A stretch of 64,000 bases of DNA from Nelumbo lutea (taxonomy: Eukaryota; Streptophyta; Magnoliopsida; Proteales; Nelumbonaceae). The stretch spans positions 80,634,383-80,698,382 of the forward strand of contig JAKGHH010000002.1 of NCBI GenBank assembly GCA_022828595.1, in the 5' to 3' direction. The notes under the pieces are model-generated. The model saw nothing but the letters and a program-made list of their open reading frames with translations. It did not search any database and was not told the origin of the DNA. Positions 21,805 to 33,233 of the stretch are shown piece after piece. Every line of letters begins with the position of its first letter. The first letter of the stretch is position 1. Made by a program: the position numbers and the translations under genes.

Positions 21805-23021
21805 TTAAAGTGTTTCCTCTAAAGAATTCCTATTCGGTCGAGCATTGTATTGAGGTGTAGGATGAAATTTGGATGGTTGCGCCTCTACACTCCAATTATT
21901 GTTGGACGATGTAGGTTGGTTCTGATCAGCCTTCCAACTAAAGTTGGGATGGTTCCTCCAGCTAGGCTTGTAGGTCTCTGAATAGGGTGAGAAAGGTTTC
22001 CTATACTTTCCTAAGGCATTACACTGTTCCTCATAAACCTCTCTCATCTCACCATAGGTTGGGCAATCCTGACCTAAATGATCCAATCCCCCACAGACAA
22101 AACATGAAGTTTAAATTTCTACCCTGGCAATAGTGTTGGTGACTTTATTATTTCTCATATTTAAGGCCTCAAGTTCCCTAGTTACAACTTGTAATTGGGC
22201 TTTGAGGTTGTCATTCTCCTTAAGATGGTAAATCCCTGTTGGACGTGACCTATTAGTACTATCAGTAGCACTAGGTCCAGTCCAAGTGTGGGCTTTCTCA
22301 AGTAACTCATTCGAGTAATCCAAGGCTTCTTTAGGATCATTTTGCCAAAACTCGACATTACACATCATCTCTATGAATTGGCACTCCCTACTAGTTAAAC
22401 CTCATAAAAATAACTAACTAGCCTCCAACTTTCATACCCATGGTGCGAACATAGGTTTTGTAGCTCCTTGAATCTCTCTCAGGCTTGGTATTGGGTTTCA
22501 CTATCATTTTGAGAAAATGTTGAGATTTGTCTCTTAAGGTTGTTGGTCTTATGGTGCGGAAAGTACTTGTTAAAGAAAGTTTGGGTCATCTTCGCCCATG
22601 TACCTATGGATCTCGGTCTCAAGGAGTATAGCCAACTCTTAGCTATCTCTTTCAAGGAAAAAGGGAAAAAATTCAGCATAACAATGTTTGCAATATCAGC
22701 TCAGTTATGAAAGATGGTCATTACCTCTTCAAATTCCCTAATGTGCACATATGGATTCTCACTGTCTAAACCATGGAAATTAGGCAAGAGTTGGATCATT
22801 CCAGGTTTGAACTCAATTTGTGGTGTATTCGGAGGAAACATAATGCATGATGGTGTGGCTAACTGAGTGGGGTGCAGGTAGTCTTTTAAAGATCTAACAG
22901 GGTTGTCCTCATGTTGACTCATGGTTTCAGACTCAAAGGATGAACTAAATGCTACTTCTTCTTTAGGGAGTGGTGGTGGGTCTATTCGTATCTGTCTAAC
23001 AAATCTCCCTCTTTTGTCCAT
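21805..23021 (-). pseudogene. Gypsy A gag with zinc knuckle
   Basis: The minus-strand gag starts at MDKRGRFVRQIRIDPPPLP (23021). It runs through FHGLDSENPYVHIREFEEV, the matrix/capsid-like MLNFFPFSLKEIAKSWLYSL (22679) and TQTFFNKYFPHHKTN, then to a CCHC knuckle CFVCGGLDHLGQDC near 22100-22060 (CX2CX4HX4C complete). Four open pieces are separated by stops and shifts at about 22700, 22450, 22110 and 21800. It would have packaged the element RNA; it cannot now be made as one protein. Confidence 0.87.
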
Positions 23022-23179
23022 TGGTCTATTCGTACACCCTCAACTCCCTTTTTTTTGGCTTATAAAAAGAAGAAACAGAAAATAAGATCAAGAAAATAAA
23101 ATACAACTAAAGAAAATGAAACAAACAAAGAAAATAAAAGAGAAGTAAATAATGTTCAAACTCAGTTGTTGGTTTGGCT

Positions 23180-23197
23180 TCCGTGGCAATGGCTCCA
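23180..23197 (-). other. Primer binding site of gypsy A
   Basis: On the minus strand tggagccattgccacgga lies 7 bp after the 5' LTR end (23205). It differs from the tRNA-Asp complement tggcgccgttgccgggga at about four positions, three or more of them C/G-to-T/A type. The leader from 23022 to 23179 between gag and PBS is short and holds nothing else. Confidence 0.7.
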
Positions 23198-23204
23198 AAT
23201 TTTG

Positions 23205-24168
23205 TGTCTTGCCCAAAATTATTACCCTTGGCTAAAAGATGGTTGAAGCGTAGCTTTAGGTGTCGAAGCCATAGAGAAGCTAATTAAAGCAACAAAAGGA
23301 GTTATTCTAAGCGTGAATAACCTAGAAAAAATGATTTTCTAAAAATAAAAAGAAGAGCAAAAATATTTGAATAAAAGTAATGATGATTAAAGGATGAAAT
23401 GTAGTATTATGATGAACAAGGCTTCGAGATTCACTTGATCCATTTGCTTAACTGGTCTCGACTTTGATTCCTATTTTTTACTCAATTGCAAGTTTCACAT
23501 CCCAAATGAACAATCAAAAAATATAACTTTGAAATCAACGACAAGAACAAAAGTATTTGTTCTAAGAGAATTAATTTTTTATGAAGAACAGAATGATCTA
23601 TTCTTACAAGCTACTCAAGAATGACAAAATGCCAGATTGACAGTATTGCAGTCAAGGATCAACTCATAAAATAAATCTACCCAATCAATTATTTTCTAAC
23701 AAATTGAACATAAAAATAGCATGACTAATCTTATATGGAAATTGAAGAATATAACTTTAGGGTTTATCAAAATAATAAAAGAAATCTCTCAAGAACATAA
23801 TTAAACAATGAAATCTCTCAATGAATGAAAGTAAAATAACAAGTAAAACTCATCGATCAAGATCCTCCCTAGCCTTGTTGGAGCTTTAGCCGCACTTGGA
23901 TGCCATTCTCCCCTCTAGAAAATAATGCCAAAATATCCTCTAGAAGTTGTCCCCCTTTTAGGTTAGATTTTTCCTTTTTATTGTGCTGCTAGACTCCTCA
24001 ATCTATTCAGCCCGGATCCGTGTCTTATCCCCCAATTTTCTCCTGAATAGATATTGGTTTAGAGGAAGTTATCAATAGATGAATTGTAGCCCTATCTCTT
24101 AGCTGTCCATAGCCTAATGAATCATTTAATTTCGACATTTGTAGAGAAATATATGCCCAAAATACAGG
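23205..24168 (-). repeat. 5' LTR of gypsy A, truncated at its start
   Basis: Matches 15473-16435 of the 3' LTR block by block. The match stops at the cccaaaatac motif. The remaining 260 bp or so of LTR start (down to tgacgaaag) are missing, and H-type sequence (ggaatcagggtaca) follows at once. The break is a deletion or recombination point. Confidence 0.85.
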
Positions 24169-26622
24169 AATCAGGGTACATTTACCGTAAAGGAAAACAT
24201 CAAAATAAACTCATAATGTTCAAAAAATTCACTTTCAATAGAGTAGCCCCTCCTAGGTATTAGAAAACTTATGGAGTCAGGGCACATTTGCCATAAAGAA
24301 AAAACATATAAGAAACAACTCATAATATGAGAACTACTTACTTTTTTGGAAAAACAACCCCTCGTAGATATCAAAAACCTTACGAAATCAGGATGCATTT
24401 GTCGTAAAGGAAGGCATTAAAAGTTGATCAAAACATAACACGAAAAACAACTTAAAACAAGATATTTAAGCTCATTGCAAATTGCAATCACAAACACAAA
24501 CAAATATTCTTCAGAAAACTTTTTAAAAGCCTTTGTAAAACACTTTGAAAACTTGGCAGAGGTCCTGTGATTAATGTAGCGTAACTACTCTTTGGTTAGG
24601 CAAGAAGCAACCATCCATGTATGAGTAGTTCATGCTCAAAAATTTTTTCCAAACACTCGATAAATCTAATGATGGTGCAAAGTGTTGTGCTTTCAAGTGT
24701 GCAAGAATATTCATTAAGATAATAATGCATGATTAATATGATGTCCTGAGCCATTATTTTCTTTTGTGCTCCTTGGCGGATGATGAGGAATTTTAACACA
24801 ATAAGGAGATCATCAAAGGTTATGAAATTTCTAGACCTCTTATCAAATCTCGTTGTCATCATTTTTATTTTTCATTTTGATCATCATTCATTTTTTTTGA
24901 GTCATGATATGTGTTGCAATAAAAACATTGATGATGATAAAATGCGTGTTATGTCATGGTACAATCAATAATTTACTGTATGCCAGGAAATCAACGATAA
25001 GCATGTTACAATTTTAATTTGTTCTCTACGAAGGACTTTGTTGCCACAAGGGACTTTAGTGATGGAAATGACTTTGAAGCATATATAATTCAAATGAACA
25101 ATTAATGATTTCTAATTGAAACTGAGATTTCCATGTCTAATGTGCGCTATGTCACAATGGAAATAACAATCTACAGTAAGCTAAAAATGAACAATGAAAT
25201 GCTAATATATTGGTTGCGAGGGACTTTATTACCATGAAGGACTTTGATGCCACAAGAGACTTCTGATGTTGCAAGGGACTTTGATGCTACAATGGACTTT
25301 AAAATAAATACAATTCAAATGGGAAGTTAATGATTTATAATTGAAATGTTGATATTCTTATGATTAAAGATGAGGAATTGATATTGATTTTTCAGCCACA
25401 AGAGACTTTGATGCCACTGGAGACTTTTCTGCCATGAAGGACTTTAATGTTGTAACAGACTTTACTACCATGAAGGACTTTGATGCTTACTTAATTCAAA
25501 TGAGAGGCTAATGACTTTCAATTGAAATACTGATATTTTTATGTTGGATGTGCGTTAAGACGTGATGCAAATCAACAAAGGTCAAGCTACGCCATGATGC
25601 AATTACCCACAAAACATTGATATTCCACCGCAAGAGACTTTGGTTCCATGAATGACTTTAATGTCATAACGGTCTTTAATGCCACAAGAGAATTTGATAT
25701 TAAGATAATTCAAATGAGAAGTTAATGATTGAAACAGATGGTTTCCATGTATAATATGTGTTAGGCCGCGATGCAAATCAACAAAAGCTATGTTATACAA
25801 TGATGCAAATATCTACAAAATATTGCTCTTTTACCCCAAGGGACTTTGGTGCCATGAAAGACTTTAGTGCTATAACAGATTTTAATGCCACAAGGGATTT
25901 TGATGCCACAGGGGGAAATTGAAACATATTTGACTCAGATGAATGATTTTTTATTGAAACTTGATGAGGTAATGATCTTTAGCTGAAGCAATAATGATTT
26001 TTGTATCTAGGATGTGTTATACCACAAAGCAAATCAATAAAAGCCCTACTATGCAATGATGCAATTATCCACAAGACATTAATATTTTGTCGCAAGGGAC
26101 TTTGAAACAGATTTGACTCAGGTGAATGATTTTTTACTGGAACTTGAAGAGGTAATGGTCTTTAACTAAAGCAGTAATCATTTTTGTATCTAGGATGCGC
26201 TATGCCGTGATGCAAATCAACAAAGGTCATGTTATGCCCTGATGCAACTATACACAAAACATTGATGTTCTCTCATGAGGGACTTTGGTGTCATGAATGA
26301 CTTTAATGTCATAATGAACTTTAATGCCACAAGGGAGTTTGATGCCATGAGGGACTTTGAAATAGATTTAATTCAGATGAGAGCTCAATGATTTTTAAAC
26401 TAAAACTTGATGAGGAGTTAATGATTTTTAACTGGAATAGTAACAATTTATGTATCTAGGATGTGCTATGTCATGAAGCAAATTAACAAAAACCATGCTA
26501 TGCTATGATGCAATTATTCATGAAACATTGATATTTTTCCATGAAGGGCTTTGGTACCATGAAGGACTTTATTGCCACAAGGTGCTTTGATATTGTGAGG
26601 GACTTCGAAATAAATATAATTA
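24169..26622 (-). repeat. H element, left LTR-like part with nested tandem repeats
   Basis: 24169-24420 carries three copies of a block like ttggaaaaacaacccctcctaggtat...ggaatcaggg, related to the 70-bp repeat at 52150-52880. 25020-26600 is an array of an 18-bp unit (consensus gactttgatgccacaagg) arranged in larger units of about 180-260 bp. Each larger unit has one caaatgagaagttaatgattt block (near 25087, 25312, 25493, 25707, 25931, 26113 and 26370). 24420-25000 is AT-rich with no repeat recognised. The MULE insertion ends this part at 26622. Confidence 0.75.
26614..26622. other. Left 9-bp target-site duplication of the MULE
   Basis: The bases atataatta here are repeated exactly at 41195-41203, just outside the other end of the element. 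A 9-bp duplication is diagnostic of Mutator-type transposition. Confidence 0.93.
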
Positions 26623-26757
26623 GGGTAAATTTCTTAAACTGCCCTTATGGTTTAGCTAATTGACTAAGTGTACCTTTACTGTTTGAAAATTGACTAATTC
26701 TATCCCTACTATTTCTGATAATTGACTAATCCTTCTTGCTCATTAACATGCGTCAAC
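26623..26757 (+). repeat. Left terminal inverted repeat of the MULE
   Basis: About 135 bp, starting gggtaaatttcttaaactgc and ending near gcgtcaac. It aligns with the reverse complement of 41059-41194, with mismatches throughout but shared blocks such as ttagctaattgactaagtgt and tatcccta. Confidence 0.9.
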
Positions 26758-27369
26758 AGAGATATGAAAAGACTATTTTGCCCTCATTGTAGATTACTCG
26801 AATCTCTCCCTTTCCCTCTCATTCTCTTCGCTGGAACTACCAGAACCGTCAAAACTATAGATTGGACAACAAAAAGACACCTCCAATTAACAACCTTCAA
26901 AAAATTCTCGGATTCCCATTTTTGCCTCCCGAGTCTCTCCTGATTCCCTCTCCTTTTGTTATCTTCTAGCTTTATCCCCAACTAGTCCAGTTGATATCTT
27001 AGCATCTAGTTTGCCTCCAGCTTCATGCTTGAGAGGATTCGGTTGCTTCCAACTGATATCTTACAATGTCTACGTCCCGGTGCTCAAACCCAGAACCATG
27101 GATTTTGTTGCCATTCAACCAGAGTCATTTTCATATTTTAGAGGAAAATGGAGGATTTTATTATCTCTTGTTGATATCTTACAAGTCTCAGTGCTCAAAC
27201 CTAGGACCATGGAAGGTTTAGCATAGAATATCTTATGGAAAAATTTGCAGACGAAAAGAAAATTGAAATTTTTTGTTGTTCTTGTGGGGAATCAAAGAAT
27301 TTTGATAAGGTTTTTATAGAGGAGCATGAATCCAATTTTCCCATTTCCCCATTTTCTGATGTTGGTATT
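26758..27369. other. Left inner part of the MULE
   Basis: Contains two similar blocks of about 40 bp near 27055-27110 and 27172-27215 (gatatcttaca, gtgctcaaacc, ggaccatgg). A related gctagaaccatggattt block occurs in the right inner part at 40770. The open frame described in the next entry begins at 27235. The stretch 26900-27000 has tctccc words with nothing recognised. The copia C1 insertion point lies at 27365-27369 (TSD gtatt). Confidence 0.6.
27235..27369 (+). other. Possible captured exon in the MULE, split by copia C1
   Basis: From ATG at 27235 a frame of 45 codons runs without stop to the copia insertion point, and continues in the same frame at 40385 for 11 more codons to TAG at 40418-40420. 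Features are a lysine-rich start and a CCSCGES cysteine cluster at residues 14-20. The frame across the empty site is preserved only when one copy of the duplicated gtatt is removed, so it predates the copia. No family is recognised and a chance frame of this length is possible. MULEs commonly carry host gene pieces (Pack-MULEs), which is why it is recorded. Confidence 0.35.
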
Positions 27370-29254
27370 TGAAGGAATGAGAGATCCATCATATGGATGG
27401 TCGAACCCTACGGGAAGGTTGGGCGGAATTTCAAAAATTTCTTCTCCCCTCATCTGAGAATCACATTCCCTGTTTTAGAAAATCTACATTTTCAAGGATC
27501 AGTACTGAACCCTAAATCAAACCAGATCTAAAACCAGAAGCGGGAGAGAGATATACCTGATACAGAGAAACAATATCTCCCAACGAAGGTGTTCACCCCA
27601 AAGAAAAACTCCAAAAACCGCTCCCACTAAAGATGACACAGTGAATGTTGGAGCGGAATCAGCAATGTTCGTCCAACGAACCGAACCCTTCGCAAGAATT
27701 CGCTGGAGGTTATGAGTACAACTTCAGATTAGCCTTTCTCCAAAGGCTGATATCAAGATCTAATCTTGATCTTTCCTGCTTGAAAGAGGAGATCGAACTG
27801 GTAGTGTGGCGGTAGCGGTAGGAAGAAGGCGGCAGAGAGAAAATAGTGTAGTGATGCTGTGTTCTCTCTTCTATAACTCTTGCTCTGAAAGTGAGGATGT
27901 GATCATCTAAGATGTTGCCGCCCCCTCCACCTTTTATAACCTTAAAGGGACCAGCTCCTAATCCCATTAGGAGTTGCTGATCCAAATCATATTTGGATAT
28001 GAATTCCCTTTAAGTGATAAGGATAGACCCTTATCTTATCTACATATTAGATCAGCCCTCTCCTAATCTTATTAGGAGGTTTTCAGATCTGAATCTGTAG
28101 TTAGATTTGGATTCACTGAGTGGATAGGGTTAAGACCCTATCCTATCTGCTAATCTAATCTCAGATCCACCCCTTTATTTAACTGATCAAATCAGCCCAA
28201 TTCGAAATGGGCTTTAGGCCCTTAAAGTCTTGGTACGGGACCCAAACATTGATCTACACATTAGCCACATGGGTTCAGCCCAACCTCTGTTATAAGGCCT
28301 GGCCAAATACACTGTTATGGACAGTGCACCCCCTGAGCCCCTCACATGGGCTCCTAATGGGCCCAAAACTTACACTAAGTGGTCCCTGGGCCAAGCCACC
28401 ATGTAAAAGCCCAGGGACTATGTGCAGATGCAAGATTAGCCCATCAGGTATTACCCTCAATGGTCTTACACTTAACCTCTCAGCCCATAATGATCATGCA
28501 CTGCCCAACAAGAGGGGACCTCTCCCTCTGCTGCTTGGAACAGTGCTGCACTCTCTACTCACATGGATCCCGGGAATTAAAAACCTTTTGCAAACATTTT
28601 GAAACCATAATATATATATATAAATAAATATATTTTGCAAAAACAAATTTCAATGATTGAAATCGACTGTCGGCGGTCTTGGTTTCCATCAGAGAGAGTG
28701 CATCACCGATCATTACCTTTGTCCAACAAAAGGGTTGATCCTGTCACTATGATCACTAACTCAGATGAATTCTCGGACTGTCCCAACATACCTAGGTTTT
28801 GACCCCCGCTAAGGATCTCACTGATTGGCACATCAAAGACAACCCAATCCGACACCTAGTGTAGTATCATAATCGAGTCTAGGGGTCAGGTGTAACTTTC
28901 CAGTTTTGCCCATTAATCACCAAGGTCCAGGGCAATACTAGAAATCTAGTCCTATTCAGGGTTTCAAGTAAACCTACACTGCATGTACCTCGGGTCTCAA
29001 CCTGGCAATTGAGACAAGCCACCCTAACACTTGGCGACACACATGTGTCAGCCTTAACATGATAAATCTCCCCAGATTTATCCAACGGCTGTGAACATTC
29101 TAAACTAACACGAGTCTCGTTAAGTGTCCAGTTTAAGGGTATAACACAGAAACACACCACAATAACATGAATCAAATATGTACTTTATTCCTTTACAATA
29201 AATGCCATAATGTACATCAATCTGATTGGAGCTAAGGGCATACACTATCTAACA
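27370..29254 (-). repeat. 3' LTR of copia C1
   Basis: About 1885 bp; minus-strand start tgttagatagtgtatgccc, end ctctcattccttca (TG...CA). A TATA-like ggttataaaagg lies on the minus strand at about 27932-27943. It aligns with 38701-40379, which differs by a deletion and an inner duplication. Confidence 0.9.
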
Positions 29255-29568
29255 ACTCCCACTTGCACTTAGGTCCAATCTGGTATAAGCAAGAGTCCTA
29301 GACTTTCCACGTGTTTCTCAAACACTTTCTTTGTGAGTGGCTTAGTCAATGGGTCTGCTACATTCTTCGCTGATGCTACCTTCAGGACGTCCTCCCTTCC
29401 AACAATCTCCCGCAATACGTGGTACTTCCTCTTGATGTGCCTTGACTTTGAGTGGGCTCGTGGCTTCTTCGCCTGAGCGATAGCTCCATTGTTGTCACAC
29501 AACAACAGGATGGGTGATGTGTTGGATAGAACTACTCCCAATTCGTGAATGAACTTTTTCATCCACAT
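29255..29568 (-). pseudogene. Copia C1 RNase H C-terminus with adjacent polypurine tract
   Basis: Minus strand from 29568: MWMKKFIHELGVVLSNTSP, LLCDNNGAIAQAK, HIKRKYHVLREIV, NVADPLTKPLTKKVFEKHV and the end LIPDWT with stop. These are the conserved last motifs of Ty1/copia RNase H. The tract aagtgggagt next to the LTR start (29255-29265) is the likely polypurine tract; C2 and C3 have the same one. The catalytic middle of RNase H upstream is damaged by a deletion of about 70 bp near 29680 compared with C2. Confidence 0.85.
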
Positions 29569-30379
29569 GGCTTCCTTGGCAGCTTCACTTGCGGCTATGT
29601 TTTTTGCTTCGGTTTTGGAGTTTTTCGTGGACCCCTATTTGCTGCTTTTCTAGCAAACAACACATGATCCATCATGAAAACTTACCCAGATGTAGTGAGC
29701 TTCCATCAAATATCAAACAAAACTCTTTTGTCCTTCGAAGGTACTTAAGTATTTTTTTCACAGCGGTCAAGTGCTCCTACCCTGGGTTGGCCTGGAATCT
29801 GCTTACCAACTCACTGCCTGAGCAATGTCAGGACGAGTTCACATCATAGCATACATGATGCTTCCTACGACTGAGGCATAGGGAACGCCCTTCATGCCCC
29901 CAATCTCTTCAGAAGTCTTGGGAGACATCTTCTTGGAGAGAGTGACACCGTGCCTGAAAGGAACATTTCTAGGAGTTCTCCATGTTGTATCTCTTGACAA
30001 TTTTGTCAATGTAAGCAGATTGGGATAATCCTATTATCCGCTTTGATCTATCTCTATAGAGTCAAAGACCTAGTATATAGGAGGCTTCTCCTAGATCTTT
30101 CATGGAGAATTGCTGTGAAAGTCATACTTTCACCATAGTCAACATTTCTACGTCATTCCCAATTAGTAGAATGTCATCTACATACAGAACCAGGAATGTA
30201 ACCTTATCCCCACTGGACTTCCTGTAATCATAGGGCTCATTCAGATTTTGCTCAAAGTCAAACTTTTTGATGGTAGAGTCAAACCGGATGTTCCAAATCC
30301 TAGAATCTTGCTTAAGTCCATATATGGATCTATTTAACTTACATTGTGTTCCTGACCCGCAACTATGAAACCTTGTCAT
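29569..30379 (-). pseudogene. Copia C1 reverse transcriptase C-terminal half and RNase H start
   Basis: At 30379-30122 the frame has CKLNRSIYGLKQDSRIWNIRF and FLVLYVDDILLIGND with the catalytic YVDD intact. Downstream on the minus strand, 30120-29570 matches the RGVTLSKKMSPKTSEEIEGM part and the RNase H start of C2, but with stops and a deletion. The DD pair is kept here, while C2 and C3 have lost it. Frame breaks still disable the protein. Confidence 0.82.
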
Positions 30380-30902
30380 TGCTGCATTCAGTAAGATCTG
30401 AATTCAAGAACGCAATTTTGACATCCATTTGCCAAATCTCGTAATCATGGTATGCTGCTACAGCTAGCAAGATCCGAATGGATTTAAGCATGGCCACGGG
30501 CGAAAAGGTTTCCTCATAATCGATGCCCTTTTTCTGAGTATACCCTTTCGCTACTAGACGAGCTATGTAGGTCTCAACCTTACCACCAGGGCCCTTCTTC
30601 CTCTTATAGATCCATTTGCAACCAATTGCTTTTACCCCGGGGGGCGGATCTACTAGAGTCCAAACTACATTGGTCTCCATTGAGTCCATCTCAGCTCTCA
30701 TGGCATCTACCCACTTCAGGGAATCTATGTCCAACATAGTTTCCGCATAAGTCACAGGATCCTCCTCACTAGTCAAGGTTTCCACCAGGTAACTATCTTG
30801 ATCATAACAAAAACGGACTGGTGGCCTGGATACCCGAGTAGATCTTCTAGGTTGGTCAATACCTAGAACCTGTGGGACACCTCCCACTGAACCTGAGCTC
30901 TC
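30363..30902 (-). pseudogene. Copia C1 integrase tail and RT N-terminus
   Basis: Minus-strand frame with SVGGVPQVLGIDQPRRSTRV, SRPPVRFCYDQDSYLVE, EEDPVTYAETMLDIDSLKWV, TNVVWTLVDPPPGVKAIGC, KWIYKRKKG, ARLVAKGYTQKKGIDYEETF, SPVAMLKSIRILLAVAAY and QMDVKIAFLN. This is one of the best preserved stretches in the window. The frame reads upstream into the C2 LTR without a stop (to 31076), making an accidental chimera. Integrase catalytic core, protease and most of gag of C1 are absent. Confidence 0.88.
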
Positions 30903-32317
30903 TGAAAGAATGGTAGGATCTATCTTATGGACACCAAAAAGATTACGGAATGGGTGGGCGAATTTCAAAATTTTACCTACCTTCTCCCAACTGGGAATCA
31001 TATTCCCTAAATTTAGAATACAATATTCAAGGATCCTACTTACACCATAATCGAACCAGATTTGAACTAAAAACAAAAGGGAGGATTATACCTAATCCGG
31101 AGAAATAGTATCTCCCAAAGTTGGTGTTCATGCCCAAAGAGGACACCAAGATCCGCTCCTGCTGAAGATGACATAGCTGTAGGTGGAAAGGAACCAGCAG
31201 AGTGCCTCTTACACATTGGATCATTCTCAAGAACCCTCTAGAAACTCTGAGCACCAAATCTTTTATAGCCTTTTCTGCAAGACTGATGTCAAGAATTGAT
31301 TTCTTGATTTCTTCCTTCTACAAAGATCAAATCTTGCAAAAAGGAATGGCAGCGGCTGGAGGAGAACTCTTGGGACGAAGATGGTTGAATTGCTTCTCTT
31401 CTCTCTGGAGTGTGTATGAGATCTAATCTCAGTTCGCAGGATGCTTTTCTTGCTTGAACCCTTGATTCAAAAATCTCTTTTCTCTCTTAGGGTTTTTCCC
31501 TCTTTCTTCTTGATTAAGAAACCTCCTAAATTAGGAGTTATCCCAATCCAAATCAGTATTTGGATAGGGGATTATCTTAATCCTATCTCCAGATTAAGTT
31601 AGCTTACTCCTAATCTTATCAGGAGGTTACTAGATTCAAATCTGATTTGAATTTGGTCTCCCATAATGGATAAGGTTAAAGGCCCAATCCTTTTGCTAAC
31701 ATTAATCTCAGATTCGCCCCATAGATGGGCGATCATATCAGCCCAGCTCGTAATGGGCTTTTGGCCCAGTAAGTGTTCAATGCTTAACTAGTTTCCAATC
31801 TGCTGCCCAGTTGGGCTTCTTTGTATGGCATGGGACCTAAACATTGATTTACACACCAGCCACATGGGTTCGGCCCAGCCTTTATTACAAGGCCCAGCCA
31901 AATTCACTGAAAAACTCAGTGAACCCCTGAGCCCATCACATGGACCCTATGGGCCCAACACTTACATTAAGTGGTCCTTGGGCCAAGCCATCTTATAAAA
32001 ACCCAGGTACTGTGGTCTGGCCATCGAGTAATCCCATACTGCATGTGCCTTGGGTCTTACCCTGGTGGCCGAGACAGGCCATCCCAACACTTGGTGGCAC
32101 ACCAATATCAGCCTTGGCAAGATAAATCTGCCCAGACTTATTCAATCGGCTGTGAACATTTAAAACTAACACGAGTCTCTATAAGTCTCCAGTTTTAGGG
32201 TTTTCCATAGAATTATACCAAACAGCATGAATCAAACATGCACTTTATTTATTTACACTAAATAACAAAAGTACATCAAATCGGATTGAAGCTAAGGGCA
32301 CACAAAACTGTCTAACA
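30903..32317 (-). repeat. 3' LTR of copia C2, inserted in C1
   Basis: About 1415 bp; minus-strand start tgttagacagttttg, end accattctttca. It belongs to the same LTR subfamily as the solo LTR at 36148-38058 but is about 500 bp shorter. Adjacent left bases are ctctc. The partner target duplication is lost because the 5' half of C2 is deleted. The insertion splits the C1 integrase tail at the SESSG/SVGG codons. Confidence 0.85.
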
Positions 32318-32331
32318 TCTCCCACTTGCAC

Positions 32332-33117
32332 TTATGTCCAATTTGGTACAAGCCAGAGTCCCATACTTTCCACATGTTTCTCAAACACCTTCTGTATCAG
32401 TGGCTTAGTCAATGGGTCTACCACATTATCCGCTGATGTTACCTTCTTAATTAGGACGTCCCCTCTACCAATGATCTCCCATAGTACGTGGTACTTCCTC
32501 TTGATGTGCTTGGACTTCGAGTGGGCCCGAGGCTCTTTAGCCTGGGCGATCGCTCCATTGTTGTCACACAACAATGGGATGGGTGATGTGTTGGACGGAA
32601 TCACTCCCAACTCGTGTTTGAATTTCTTCATCCACACAGCTTCTTTGGCAGCTTCACTTACAGCAATGTACTCGGCCTCGGTTGTGGAATCTGCAGTGGA
32701 CCCCTGTTTGCATATTTTCCAGCAAACAGCACACGATTCTATCGTGAAAACATACCCAGATGTGGACTTTCTATCATCTGGATCTAACTGGAAATCTGCA
32801 TCAGTATACCCTAGAACTTGTAGTGAACTACTATCGAATACCAGACAAAACTCTTTTGTCCTTCGAAGGTATTTAAGTATGTTCTTCACAGCAGTCCAAT
32901 GCTCCTGCCCTGGGTTGGCATGGAATATGCTTACCACACTCACTGCCTGAGCAATGTCCGGGCGAGTGCACAACATGGCATACATGATGCTCCCTACGGC
33001 TGAGGCATAGGAAACCTCTCTCATGCCCTCAATCTCCTCAGAAGTCTTGGGAGACATCTTCTTGGAGAGAGTGACTCCATGCCTGAAAGGAATGTTTCCT
33101 TTCTTGGAGTTCTCCAT
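32332..33117 (-). pseudogene. Copia C2 RNase H, open over 261 codons
   Basis: Uninterrupted minus-strand frame covering the end of RT and all of RNase H. It has HGVTLSKKMSPKTSEEIEGM, ASAVGSIMYAMLCTRPDIA, GYTDADFQLDPDDRKSTSGY, STTEAEYIAVSEAAKEAVWM, LLCDNNGAIAQAKEP and ADNVVDPLTKPL. The Asp, Glu and Asp residues of the RNase H active site are visible. It ends LVPNWT just before the polypurine tract (gtgcaagtgggaga, 32318-32331). Only the surrounding element is broken. It is the most intact coding block in the window, probably because C2 is the youngest copia here. Confidence 0.88.
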
Positions 33118-33233
33118 GCTGTATCTTTTGACAATTTTGTCAATGTAAGTAGCCTGTGATAATCCAATTATCTGTTTCTATCTATCTCTATAGAGTCGAA
33201 GACCTAGTATATATGAAGCTTCTCCAAGATCTT

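Larger units (their letters stand above)
15473..24168 (-). mobile_element. Athila-like Ty3/gypsy element A, defective
   Basis: Minus-strand element with order 5' LTR (partial, 23205-24168), PBS, gag, protease, RT, RNase H, integrase, non-coding 3' region, PPT, 3' LTR (15473-16698). The integrase C-terminus ([31 protein letters not shown]) and the tRNA-Asp-type PBS are typical of the Athila lineage. The protease site, RT catalytic motif and integrase core are all damaged. The 5' LTR lacks about 260 bp of its start, where the H element takes over, so no target duplication can be compared. No env-like gene is seen in the 1.4 kb after integrase. Confidence 0.9.

Noticed and set aside
18130..23021. 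Integrated pararetrovirus instead of a retrotransposon
   Set aside because: LTRs, PBS, PPT and an integrase with gypsy order are present; no movement or coat protein genes of pararetroviruses are seen.
25020..26600. CRISPR-like array (short repeats with spacing)
   Set aside because: The 18-bp units are head to tail with imperfect copies and no unique spacers, and the DNA is plant nuclear.
28207..28602. 131-codon plus-strand frame and overlapping 82-codon frame
   Set aside because: They lie wholly in the C1 3' LTR; similar frames appear and disappear in the other LTR copies (31940-32198, 36730-37060, 39618-39839).
32471..32950. 159-codon plus-strand frame
   Set aside because: Antisense shadow of the well supported copia C2 RNase H on the minus strand.
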